Shown one piece after another: positions 46,293 to 56,716 of a stretch of DNA of 64,000 bases. The notes under the pieces are model-generated. The model was not told where the DNA came from and did no database searches. It saw only the letters and a program-made list of their open reading frames with translations. How positions within the stretch are numbered: position 1 is the first letter of the stretch; the number at the start of each line of letters is the position of its first letter. The position numbers and the translations under genes are program-made. Origin of the DNA: Ilex aquifolium (lineage: Eukaryota; Streptophyta; Magnoliopsida; Aquifoliales; Aquifoliaceae). The stretch is from positions 15,802,501 to 15,866,500 of the forward strand of contig OX637399.1 of assembly GCA_951799425.1 (NCBI GenBank), given 5' to 3'.

Positions 46293-48406
46293 TGTAACAC
46301 CCCGCATTTTCGTTTATATATGTATATAGATATATACTAAATAATAGTTGTAAAAATGTTGATATAGTATAACTCGAGGAAATAAATATTTGAAATTTAG
46401 TTTTAGTATGTGAAAATATGAAATTTTATGTCCTAGAACTTGTACTAAATAGGTTTGAGGTAGAAATATGTGTTGGGGAGGTCTGTGATGGATTTGGTTA
46501 GTTTTGGAATGGATTGGAAATGGAAAACAAAAGAAATAGGCAAAACTGGGTAAATGGTACCGGTACTGGGTACCGGTACTGAATGGTATCGGTACTGAGT
46601 ACCGGTACCCCGATTCCAAAAGGTTTCTTGTATCGGTACTGAATGGTACCGGTACTGGGTACCGGTACCATTTGTCTGACGCCGCTAAACAGTTAAAAAG
46701 TCGGGATTTTTGTGTTATAAAACCCATCCCACATCCCATTTGCCCCATTTCTTCATCTCCCTCTTACCCTAACCCTCCTAGAAACCCTTAAAGAGAAAGA
46801 GAGAAAGATAAAACTCAAGATCAAAAGGAAAGGCAAAGGGTTCACAAGTGATCCAAGACTCAAACCCTAGGTTTCTTCAAGAGCATAAGGTAGGGGATTT
46901 CTTCTCTTTCTCTTACATTGATGTTAGGGTTAATAAATATGTATGTTTTGATTCTTAATGATATGTATTTACTATGGCTCCATTGTTTCTTGGTTCTTGT
47001 TCAATTGTTAACATGTTTTACACAAATCCCTCTTTTGTTTGAAAAACCCTAGTTTTCAAGAGTGATGGGTTTTCCTCTTGAACTCTTCCTTTATTCTTAA
47101 TTTCAAAATCATAGTGTTTTGTGTTGAGTAATAAAATGATATTGTTGTGATCTCTTGCATTTTTCTTGGTTGGTTATTGAAAATGTCAAATGCTCAATTT
47201 GGGGATTTTTAAGATATACTTGTAAATTGTGGAATTGGATTTGGTATTGTATCTCTTATGAGTGTGGGATGACCAGGGGTGGCCTTTGACGAGATATCGT
47301 AGAGTGGGTAGACGTGTTGCTTGCTCCGTGTGGGTTGACATTTCTCCTACCACTCGTAGTGGGGTTAGTGCTTTGGTAAGACTAAACCGCTATTGCTCAC
47401 GGGTGCCGTGTAAGAGGGTTAGTATACTAATGCCTGGGTTGGATACGTCACTGTCCTTGGTGTGGCATACGCCCTTCCTAAAGGATGGATATCTTTGATA
47501 AGATTTGTGTGGGTGTGTGTGGGTTAGATATTACTCAATGTGTCGATTCATGGGGTGTGCCTTACATCATGTTTGAGATACATATACATATTGATGGATT
47601 GTTGTATTATTGTGGAAAATGGTTTCCTACAAGGACTTGTGGGAGTATGGGATTCCACAAGGTCTTGTGGGAAACTGGTTTATATTTTGGAAAATGGATA
47701 TGTATTGGATCTTGGTTTCTTTTACTGTTTATGTAAATTACTGTTGCTACTTAAACTTGAGATCCATTTTAAAATGTCCTGCTTTTCCTTCAAAATGTTA
47801 TATATGCTATTTGTGAAAATGAGACCAACCGTTTTATATGCTTTCCTAAACCTTGTTTGAGTTTGGGAAGATTTTGCTACAGAGCTTAGTGCTCATCCCC
47901 TACAATTAACATTTTTCAGATTATGCTATAGAGGAGGAGCTTGGCGCTAATGAGCCGGGCCTTGGGGAAGCCTCATTAGAGGGGTACCTGGATCCCGAGT
48001 GGGACATTTAGAGATGCCCTTTTATTTTTGTACTAGACTAGGGACCAATATGTACAAACATTGTAAAGTCTAGTTTCTTTTGAAATTCCGCTGCAATATA
48101 TTCATGTAATTCTTTTGGGTTGTAATGACCTTAGTTTGGCTTATTCTTTTGGGATGATTGTTGTGGATAATATATATGGTGAATGAAATCTTTTGGATTT
48201 GATGGTTAGATAGACCCGGTGTGGTCAATGTATTATACATGTACAGGTTGTGAGTTTTGGGAGAGCTTTCCGTACAAAGGAGACTCTGCCCAAATTTTGT
48301 TAAAATTAAGAATGTTTCTTATTTGATGGATATATATTTAGTTGCTCTCATGATATGAATGGTTTCATAATGTAATGCCGTCCAGGGTGGTATTTGGGGC
48401 GTTACA
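46293..48406 (+). mobile_element. Family 2 solo LTR
   Basis: Starts TGTAACACCCCGCATTTTCG and ends GCGTTACA. TSD CTACA at 46288..46292 and 48407..48411, splitting the Family 4 phrase GTTTCTACAAG. It has five intact and two altered palindromes (46556..46671) and TATAAAA at 46716..46722. It has diverged clearly from the array LTRs at both ends, while the middle block 47262..47740 stays almost the same. It is a separate, older insertion than the array. Confidence 0.95.
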
Positions 48407-49334
48407 CTACAAGACATCCAACCATGACATTAATATTCTATTCTTTAAGTGAAGCACAATAATGGGGAGGATTGAAGGGTAGTCATGAAGATCTAGCCTA
48501 GGTACTTGCTTTGAACCGATGAGTCTTTCTATGCAAGAGTCATCCGTGTCATAGAAAGAGCCCACGGTTATACAAAGTACCTTAGCTTTGCTAGATGTAA
48601 TCAATCATCCAATAAGCAAGGAGAAATAAACGTTAAGCATAAGAACAATGCACAAATATAATTCCCGGATAATTTATACATGCCCTTCTCCTCTTACTAA
48701 AGAGTGAATGAGAAACTACTCACTCTTCATGGCTTTGGTAAAGCTAGAAAAGTGAGTGATGCTTATCCCTCCAAGTAGAGGACTTACAAAATGAAATAAC
48801 AATAAACAAGGAGCCAATCTTTAACAAAGAATGAGTGAATCACATCCCACCCTTCACGGCTTTGGTAAAGCTCTAGAAAAGTGAAAGAGTTTCACTCCTC
48901 TAAGAAAGAAAGAAGCTCAAGCAATGGAAGTGAAGTACATAAACAATAAAAGTAGAAGAAAGCTAGTCACAATTGGAGGGTGGCTTCCTCAACCAAGAAA
49001 TGGAGGGTTGCTTCCTCAACCAAAAGATGAACTAACTCCCTTCTATGCATGGAAGTGAAAACATAATCATAAAACTACTTTTATAACAAGCTAAGAGATG
49101 TTGGACTAAAGCCAAACTAATCTATGAAATAACTACTTCATACGAGGAAATGTATGCTAAATCTACAATATGAGTGGGAGTCTAAGCCTCCATCAACCTC
49201 CTTACTTCCTCCCCTATGTTCTCCAACAATGGGAGTATTTATAGGCAAAAGGAAGAGACAAGAGGGGGTGAAGGAATAGTGTATGCCGCCCAAGTCCAAG
49301 TGAAAAACCAACTACTCTGCAGCCAGTCTGTGGA

Positions 49335-49453
49335 GAACGTTCGAACGTGAGTTGGCGTTCAAACGTTTTCTCTGTTTTTGCTTTATGGTCGTTCAAACGT
49401 TGTCTGTCGTTCGAACGTTTCTTCTGTCTTTGCATTATGGGTGTTCGAACGCC
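49335..49453. promoter_or_regulatory. GTTCGAAC palindrome cluster, Family 4 LTR, TATA-proximal part
   Basis: Four to five copies of AACGTTCGAACG-type palindromes lie just upstream, in element sense, of TATAAATA at 49236..49243. The rest of the cluster (50191..50340) was split off by the hAT insertion. Confidence 0.6.
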
Positions 49454-49542
49454 AGATGTGCTATGATCCTCTCACTCGAGTGATCTGTGGTCTTCTATGA
49501 ATTTCAGTTCCACACTCTATGCAGTAGTCTGGTCTTCAATCA

Positions 49543-50171
49543 TAGGGGTGCAACTTGGGCGGGCTAACCCGAGCCCAACCCGAAAAAATTAGTGCTTGGA
49601 TTAGGGTTTTTAATATTTGGGTTGGGTTTGGGTCAAAAAACCTCAATCCGAATTCAATTTGGGTTGGGCTTGGGTTGAGCCATCGGGTTCACGGGTTGAA
49701 CTCGAATATTAAAATCGGGCTCAACCCGATTTAATAATCGGGTTCAACCCGAATCAATGCCTCACTTTGGGGTTCTATTCTTGGGGCATGTAGTAACTAT
49801 GACAATATGTCTATTGGAGAAATTGCAATCAGACACATATTTAATATAGAACCTGAGAAGTCAGTAAACTATGTGGTTCTAGCAAGCATGTATGTTGCAG
49901 CTGGATTGTGGGACAGTGCATCAGGTTTAGAAAAACAAGCCTATTTTGGGCTCAACTCGAACTCGACCCGAATTGAACCCGTAAAGTAACCCGAAATTAG
50001 CCCGAAATCATTAATCCAAATTCAACCCGAACCCGTCCGAATTAAATTCGGGCAGTGATTGGGTTGAGTCCCTCAACCCGAGGTAGGGTTAGAGTTAGGG
50101 TTAGGGTTGAAGATTATATACCTAGGGTTGGGTTAGGGTTGACTGTCCAACCCGCCCGAGTTGCACCCCTA
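49543..50171. mobile_element. Non-autonomous hAT transposon carrying a PPR gene fragment
   Basis: 629 bp with terminal inverted repeats TAGGGGTGCAACTTGGGCGG and TAGGGGTGCAACTCGGGCGG (one mismatch in the first 20). The flanking 8-bp direct repeat is TTCAATCA (49535..49542 and 50172..50179). The TAGGGGTG termini and 8-bp duplication are diagnostic of the hAT superfamily. No transposase is present. The arms are built from short CAACCCGA/GGGTT repeats, and the middle holds host-gene sequence, so it is a hAT counterpart of gene-capturing Pack elements. Confidence 0.92.
49762..49947 (+). pseudogene. Captured PPR-protein fragment (E-type C-terminal motif)
   Basis: The translation includes WGSILGACSNY, IGEIAIRHIFNIEPE and YVVLASMYVAAGLW, which follow the conserved E-motif pattern of plant pentatricopeptide repeat proteins (W..LLGAC..H.N...GE.AA..L..LEP....YVLLSN.YA..G.W). 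PPR proteins act in organelle RNA processing and editing. Here only about 55-60 residues are present, with neither PPR repeats before nor a DYW domain after, so it is not a functional gene. It is bounded on both sides by the repetitive hAT arms. Reading frame is open throughout the fragment. Confidence 0.85.
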
Positions 50172-50190
50172 TTCAATCAACTCAAGTGCA

Positions 50191-50340
50191 CGTTCGAACG
50201 TGAGTTGGCGTTCGAACGTGACACTCAAATGCCTCAGAGCTTCAGAGTCTTCTTTCCCAGCTGCAACATGCCTTCTCTCAGCAGTCAGGTCTGCTACAGT
50301 TTAATGTGGACGTTCGAACGTGAGTTGGCGTTCAAACGTT
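50191..50340. promoter_or_regulatory. GTTCGAAC palindrome cluster, distal part
   Basis: Four copies of CGTTCGAACGTGAGTTGGCG-type blocks lie in the first 330 bases of the Family 4 LTR in element sense. Confidence 0.6.
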
Positions 50341-50523
50341 CTGGCTGTGCTCCAAGCTTCTCCAATTTTGTGCCCTAATGTGCTCGTGTTACATTCAAGT
50401 GTGTTACTTGTTGTTCTTGAGTCCTTGTTTAGTTTAGGGCCTGAAATGACATCACTTAAACTCCATCAAAGTAAAATTAGTCTTAAAATGGCATTGTAAA
50501 ATGCTAATTTTAAGTGCTAATCA

Positions 50524-51490
50524 GAGAGCATGCCAGGATAATCATAGTGTGATTCATTGCTGAGAGAAACCCTTGGCGAGTTTTGCATCTAAGCTGAATT
50601 TGGATAGCCGAGTGAATGTGAATTCCGTTGGGTAAATGCTTAAATTACATGTCCACTTCACACACAAAATTTTGAAAATGAATGTGTAGGTGCATACTCT
50701 AGAATAACATTTAAAGCCATGATGATGCTCATGTGTATTTTGTTCGGGTATTTGAACAGTGTTGTCATGTAGCCCTATGCTTACGAGATTGGGGAATATT
50801 GCTCAAACTTTAGATATTATGAGGATTAGGAATGCCTTTACATTCTAGATCAGTGCTTTACATATTAGGTGTTCATTTTGGTATTTGAATGTAGAAATCC
50901 ATGTCATATGTTTTGAAAGCATCAGAAATTCAAATAGCATTGCAAATTCGTAAATGACTTTGGGAATGAACACTCAATTGTGGTTCACAATCATAGTTTA
51001 GGTTTTTGGTGGTGTAGAGGTTGTAAATAGGTTGTTAGAATGTGTAGAGGTTGAATGAAATTGGAGTGGAAAGGAAAATGGGAGCATAGGGAATTTTTGG
51101 AAAAAAACTAAAACCTACCAGTAGATGTTTGTCAAAACCTAACGGTAGGAATTTTCCAGTGCACAAAACCTACCGGTAGGTTTTGATCATTCTACCGGTA
51201 GCTTTTGCCCAGAAAACTTGGAAACGAGGGTTTTAAGTCTATTTTTCTGAAAACCCTTCACCTTCTCCACTTCTCTCAACCTTAAAAGCCTTCACCTCTC
51301 CCTCAAAACGTCTCTTGCCTTCAAAGATCTCTCACTCATCCATCAAATCTTCCAATTAACAGTCTTAGGGTTGAATTCTTGTTTGATTTTCACTGTAATT
51401 TGTTGGATTTCTCACAAAAACCCTAGTTCTCCCATATTTCCCCAAATCCATTTAACTTAGATTTTCCTCAAAAGCTTGGAATCCTTTGCA
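50524..51490 (+). mobile_element. Host Family 3 element: internal segment before the 3' ORF
   Basis: From 50524 to about 50860 it matches the compact element (reverse complement of about 21710..22025). From about 50860 it has no counterpart there. At 51105..51210 it holds CCTACCGGTAGG palindromes and phrasing very like the Family 3 LTR at 56950..57120. A C/T-rich stretch then leads to the ORF at 51491. It may be an internal promoter region derived from LTR sequence. Confidence 0.65.
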
Positions 51491-51934
51491 ATGGTGCGTA
51501 TAGGTAAGCTCTCTCATGTCCCTCTTGACCTCTTTGAGCAACTTTGGAAGTGGTTTTTGCCGTTCGTGGCCCTTGGGTCATTTCTCATATTCATGGTCCG
51601 TACAAAACGAACGGGGCCAAGTTCTCCACAACCCGTAGGCACGAGTTCCCGCAAGAGGACGAAGGTGGGGCCCAATGGAGAGAGTGGGGAGAGGAGAAAA
51701 AAGCAAAAGAATGATGCTTGCGCGAAGAACATTGACGAGAAGAATGTAACGTGCGAGAGTCATGTGGACATGCCCACCCTCGGGCCGAATGACGAGGTTG
51801 CGAGAGTGATAGAGGGGCATGGGATTCGAATATGGTTTGAGCTAGTTGCGGGGTACAACCTCCTGATGTGTAGAGATTTTTACAAGAGGTTGAATGTAGT
51901 GGACGAGGACTTTGTATACTCAAGACCAATGTGA
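51491..51934 (+). pseudogene. Host Family 3 element: 3' ORF, first part
   Basis: The translation has a basic region (MVRTKRTGPSSPQ, RKRTKVG) and then ARVIEGHGIRIWFELVAGYN followed by FYKRLNVVDEDFVYS. The latter resembles the conserved domain annotated in many plant genomes as a putative plant transposon protein, found in Athila-type elements; that assignment is from memory and should be checked. The location between pol and the 3' LTR is where Athila elements carry their extra, env-position ORF. Related coding text continues to about 52072, where a Family 4 solo LTR enters. This is a relic. Confidence 0.65.
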
Positions 51935-52206
51935 GAGGGAAGGTCTTTGAAGTTACCTTGGGCTTGATAGCGGATTTGATGAAGTACCAGAGGCCTCCCC
52001 CCAATTACCCAGTTTATCCACACAATGTCTAAGGGAGAAAATCACTCTCGGAATATGTGCAGTTGACATATGAGGACTGACTTGATCCGAAATGTGTACA
52101 CCCAAGTGCAGGAGGTCAAGTTGTAGTAATAATCCAGTTAAGTCCGAAGTCGAATCCACAGGGAACTAATGTTGGTGTTTCGAAGTAAGCAGTGATAGAG
52201 ACCAAG

Positions 52207-54035
52207 TGATGAGCACAAAATATTATATATTTGAAGGCCTCATTACATTCATTTTAACTCAACTTTTGCATATAAGTACTTAGTGTTAGCCAATTTTATG
52301 AATAATGTTGAATTTTCAATGTTGCAAGTTTTTAGAGCTTAAATGATTGATTTTAGGACCTTGCAACTATGATGGATGTGTGGTGAGGGCATGGACACAT
52401 TACATGAAGATTTGGAGGCTTAAAAGTGAAGAAATCAAGGAGGTATTGGTGTTTGAGAACAAAAGCACCAGTAACCACACCATCTGGAAACAGAGCCTCG
52501 GTTTTCATCACTTTTGACCATGATCCGCTTGGAATATAAAAAAGTTCAAAACATGAAAGTTGTATATCTGGATGTCTTGTATATTGTTTCAAAATTTCAG
52601 CTCAATCTGACGTTGGATCAAAAGTTATGCCAATTATACAAAGACTGGTCCGGAGTAGAAAAAACGTATCGGTACGCTGAACTCCAGTAGCTTTACCGTA
52701 CCGGTACGAGTACCGGTACGCCGTGCCTGACAGCCCAGAATCGCCTGCAATCATGCTCCACTTTCTTGGGGGTCCCACCTACACTTCTCCCACACCTAGC
52801 CCGACATTTTATCCCTACAACCATGCCTCCTACACCATACTTGAAGACTTTGAAGGCTTGGGCATTAATGGGGACGAGAGAGAGAAGGGGTAGCCTGGGG
52901 GAGGCTTGTCCTAGCCTGCAACACCCATCCATTCAGCCCCCTAATGATGGAGGCCTTTCACACAGCTAGGGGGGACCACCATGCATGAAATTTGAAGTCT
53001 CTACACTCCATATATTCAGCATTCACACAAGACATTTAGGGGTGGCTACCTAAGCTTAGAATAGTGAGGAAGAAGATGAATAGTAGAAATGTTTATGTTT
53101 TTGCATTTTCTTCCATCTTTTCACTTGTAGTTTAATGTAAGGATTTTGTAATCTTCATTTAATGTCTTTAATGTCATTCACTTCAAGTACATTTCAAGTT
53201 TAATCACATGTTCTAGATTCCACCATCGTTGCTTCCAAGTTTTCTTCATTTCTTGCTTTAAAATGGGTATTGTATATTTTTCTTCATAGCTTAAGTTTTC
53301 TTGCTTTAAGTTAAGTTTCATGTTTTATTTCTTCATTATGTCTCTTTACATTATGCATTCCTTTCTTGCTTTCATGAGTAGCTAGATTTTTAGTTGGCTA
53401 ATTCAAGGGAGACCTCCTCTTGGGTTTTCCAATTCAACTCATTTTCTTTCCTCTATCGGTGTACGATGGTTCGGTTTGACTGGGTTGAAGGTGGATAAGT
53501 TGGTGAGTCTTTGATATTCCGTAGGCCTAGTCACGGTTTATGCTTAGATAGTGACCCATCTTATCCCTAGCTTCCCACGAATCAATCGTTCATCTATAAA
53601 CCCTCGGAGGAAGGTTTCGAGTTGATTGGGAATTCCCATTGGAGTGAACCTTTTGGATTAGCCAACACTTGTTTTTATTATATTTTCATTCACAAACTTC
53701 AAACACCAAAACTCAAACAAAAGATTTTACACTTTTCCTTTTGTTCACCAAAATCACTTTCACCACACTTGAACTTTCCTTCCCTGAGGAGATGACCTTG
53801 GAATACTTTTCCAAGTAAAACACGACAAACAAAAGACTCCTTGCGCTTGGGGAGCACTTTTGTTCATTTCGCACATTCCATTTCATACATTTCATTTCAT
53901 TCCATCAACCATTTTGTTCCCCTTTCTTTTGACATCATCCCAAGGGAGAGTGACACTTCCTTAGCACCTAAATCATATACACATTAAGGGATGAATATTA
54001 GGAGGTTAGGAACAACAACGTTTTTCACTAAGCAC
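52207..54035 (+). mobile_element. Family 3 solo LTR inside the Family 4 solo LTR
   Basis: 1,829 bp, TGATGAGCACAAAATATT to CACTAAGCA. TSD CCAAG at 52202..52206 and 54036..54040. It carries GTACCGGTAC palindromes at 52668..52722 and the hairpin CTTGGAA...TTCCAAG with its CCCTGAGGAGATGACC neighbour near 53780..53820. Confidence 0.94.
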
Positions 54036-55152
54036 CAAGTGACTGAAATCTTTGAGATTTAAAGTTATGGAGTTTATGGGATTTCCTGGACAGAATATAA
54101 GGTTCTTTCCAAGGGGATTTTCTAGACAAAATATAATAAGTTATCAAATGTCAAAGTCACCATTTAGCTCGGGGATCTGGACATGTAGTCAACCATCCAG
54201 TTTGTTATACTTGTACTTAGGAACTCAATTAACCACTGTGTCAACGTGAAGCTAATCGGAAGATAAAGATGAATTATGAGAATTAAGAGCATGGTTTCGA
54301 TGTCTTTGTAGTGGTTTACAAGAATTGTCTGTGCCGAGACTCAACCCATCTACAAACAAGCAAGTGTTTCTACAAGGCATCCAACCATTGCGTTAGTATT
54401 CCACTCTTAGGTGAAGCACAATAATTGTGAAGATTGAAATATAGTCATGAAGATCTAGCTGGGGTGCTTGCCTAGAACCAATGAGTCTTCTTATGCCAAG
54501 AGTCATCTATGTCATAGAAGGGACTCACGGTTGTACAAAGTACCTTAGCTTTGCTAGATGCATTCAATCATTCAATAAGTAAGTGAAATATAAAGCATTA
54601 AACATAAACGAAATGCACAAATATAACTTCCGAATGATTTATACATGTCCATCACCACTTACTAAAAAGTGAGTGATTCTCATCCCTCCAAGTATAGGAG
54701 TTACAAGGTCAAACACACTACACAAGGAGCCGATTTTTGACGAAGAATAAGTGAATCACATTCCACCCTTCACGGCTTTGGTAAAGCTCTAGAAAAGTGG
54801 AAGAGTTTCACTCCTCTGAGGGAAGAAGGAAGCTCAACCAATGGAAGCAACTGAAACTAATAGTGAAAGTAGAAGAAATCTAGTCACTTTTGTAGGGTTT
54901 CCAACTCAACCAAAAGATGATCTATCTTCCTCTATGAAAGTAAATATAAATCTAAGTCTAACTCTACAACTAGCTCTAGCTCTAAGTCTAAATGTAAGTG
55001 TAAGTGTCTTGAAGCTCCCACAATGGGAGTATTTATAGGCAAGGAGGAGGGGGTAAGGGAGTGTGAAGGAATAGTACAAGGTCTTCAAAGTCCAAGTTAA
55101 AATCCTAAGGTCCAGATAGAAAATCAACCACTCTGCAGCCTGTCTGGGAACA

Positions 55153-55530
55153 ACATTCGAACGTTAGATGGCATTCAAACATTGTCTCATGTCTTCTTTG
55201 ATGGGCGTTCAAACGCTAATCCACGTTCGAACGTTGTCTCCTATCTTCTTTGATGAGCGTTCGAACGCTGGATGGGGTTTGAACTTCCTACTAAAGTGGC
55301 CTTTGTTCTTCTGTGAGAGCAACTTCCACATGCCATAGACAATAGCACTTTTCCAGGGGTCCTCGATTAATTCAAGCCAACGTTCAAACGTGGATTAGCA
55401 TTCGAACGTGGTACTCAAGTACCTCTTTATTTTTCTTCTTAGCTGCAACACACCATGTATCATCATCTCAGAAGTTTGGTCCTCCAATAATTCAAGAGGA
55501 CGTTCGAATGTGGATTGGCGTTCGAACGTT
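55153..55530. promoter_or_regulatory. GTTCGAAC palindrome cluster, second Family 4 LTR
   Basis: About nine copies, some decayed, of the ACGTTCGAACGT motif upstream of TATAAATA in element sense. It is the same arrangement as at 49335..50340. Confidence 0.6.
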
Positions 55531-55718
55531 CATGCCTTGTTTCAACCTTCTCCAATTTTCTTCCAGAACATGCAAGTGTTGCATGAAAGTTTGATATCTA
55601 TTGACATTAGGCCCTTGTACAATTTTTGTCCTGAAATGTCATCTTTGAAATTCTATCAAAGCATAATTAGTCTTAAAAAGGCATAGGAAGATGCTAATTT
55701 TAACTACTAATCAAGGAC

Positions 55719-56392
55719 CCGACCCAATTCAAAGGAAAAATTCAAGTTGGGGCCCTCAAGCACTCAAACGGGGTCATGAACAAGGTTTTGCACTATAATT
55801 TGATTCCCCGGGGTGCGGAGAAGACCCCAAATGAAGAGAAACTCGCCCTCCTCCATGCATTTATGATGGGGAAACAGATGGATGTGGCCTTGATGACATG
55901 GGAATTCATGAAGGAGTTCGCCAAGGCTAGCAAGCCGAAGGTGAATCTGGTCACGAGGTTGTGCTATCACTCTAAGGTCAAGGCCTAAGTCTCTGATGTG
56001 TTGCTACCCTCGGAGTTCGGAGCTATTGGGAAGTCTAGTAGCAACAAGAGGACAGCGATAAGTGGGGGAGAGAGAGCCAGAGCACGCAAACCTGAGCCAT
56101 TCACTACCGGGCCATCCACCACTGCCCCGCCCCGCACAGTTGCTCATTGCTTAGATGTCTTGGAGGGGACTATGCATCGTCTCTCCTTGATGGTTACGAG
56201 GATTTTTTAGCACACCTTTCTAGGAGAGTCAATCCCCGGTGGACCTCCACCTCCTTCTGCTAGATCCTCTACCTCTGTCCCTATGGCTTCTACTATTGTT
56301 GAGGAAGAGGGTTCCAACAATGATGACACAGGTGACGAGGAGGGTAGTGATTATGAGAGTGATGAGGAGGGGACTGGAGATAAGGATGATGA
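55719..56392 (+). pseudogene. Host Family 3 element: 3' ORF, later part
   Basis: Contains LALLHAFMMGKQMDVALMTW and EFMKEFAKASKPKVN, again of the putative plant transposon protein type, followed by a basic linker and a Ser/Thr/Pro-rich, finally Asp/Glu-rich tail. I see no transmembrane segment or signal peptide, so an envelope role is not supported. Decayed. Confidence 0.6.
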
Positions 56393-56716
56393 GTAGGGTG
56401 ATTTGTTTTGTTCTTTTTGTTTTTAGTTGTTGCACAGATAGGATTAGAATTGTCGGCCTAGTAGAAGAATCTCTAGGATTTTAGGCCGTTTTGCTTTTAA
56501 CTTCTACTCATTGTACCTAAATTTTTTGAGAAATGAATGAAAGAACCACAATTGCTTTGTTTCATCTTGTCCAAGTTCATTTATTTAATTGCATTGTGAT
56601 TTTTGCATTTTGATTGTTTGGTGAATTACCTTGCATGAGTGGATTGTTTTAGTTTTATGCTTTATGGTTTGGAAATAAAATTTGCTAGGGACTAGCAAAA
56701 CTCAATTTGGGGGGTG
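56393..56716 (+). other. Host Family 3 element: 3' non-coding region with polypurine tract
   Basis: A/T-rich, ending with TTTGCTAGGGACTAGCAAA, a phrase shared with the compact element next to its 3' LTR (21543..21562). The purine tract AATTTGGGGGGTG (56704..56716) abuts the LTR. CTAGGGACTAG is nearly palindromic. Confidence 0.85.

Larger units (their letters stand above)
41712..50523 (-). mobile_element. Family 4 solo LTR, swollen by four later insertions
   Basis: The LTR ends are TGACTTGATCC (41712, plus reading) and GCTAATCA (50523); in element sense it starts TGATTAG. TSD GAGAG at 41707..41711 and 50524..50528. Removing the inserts leaves about 1.94 kb, close to the 1.8 kb of the sister at 52078..55713. 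Inserts: a Family 3 solo LTR (41736..45848) holding a Family 1 solo LTR, a Family 2 solo LTR (46293..48406) and a hAT element (49543..50171). A TATAAATA box in element sense is at 49236..49243. Confidence 0.92.
52078..55713 (-). mobile_element. Family 4 solo LTR inside the 3' ORF of the host element
   Basis: Plus reading TGACTTGATCC to ACTAATCA. TSD AGGAC at 52073..52077 and 55714..55718. It contains a Family 3 solo LTR (52207..54035); without it the LTR is about 1.8 kb. In element sense a TATAAATA box is at 55030..55037 and GTTCGAAC palindromes lie upstream of it at 55153..55530. Confidence 0.93.

Noticed and set aside
49807-49989. A small functional PPR gene
   Set aside because: Only about 55-60 residues of the E-type end are present, enclosed by hAT arms with inverted ends and target duplication. 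It is a captured fragment.
50083-50140. Interstitial telomere repeat
   Set aside because: Only a few imperfect TTAGGG-like words among GGGTT variants that make up both hAT arms; no array.
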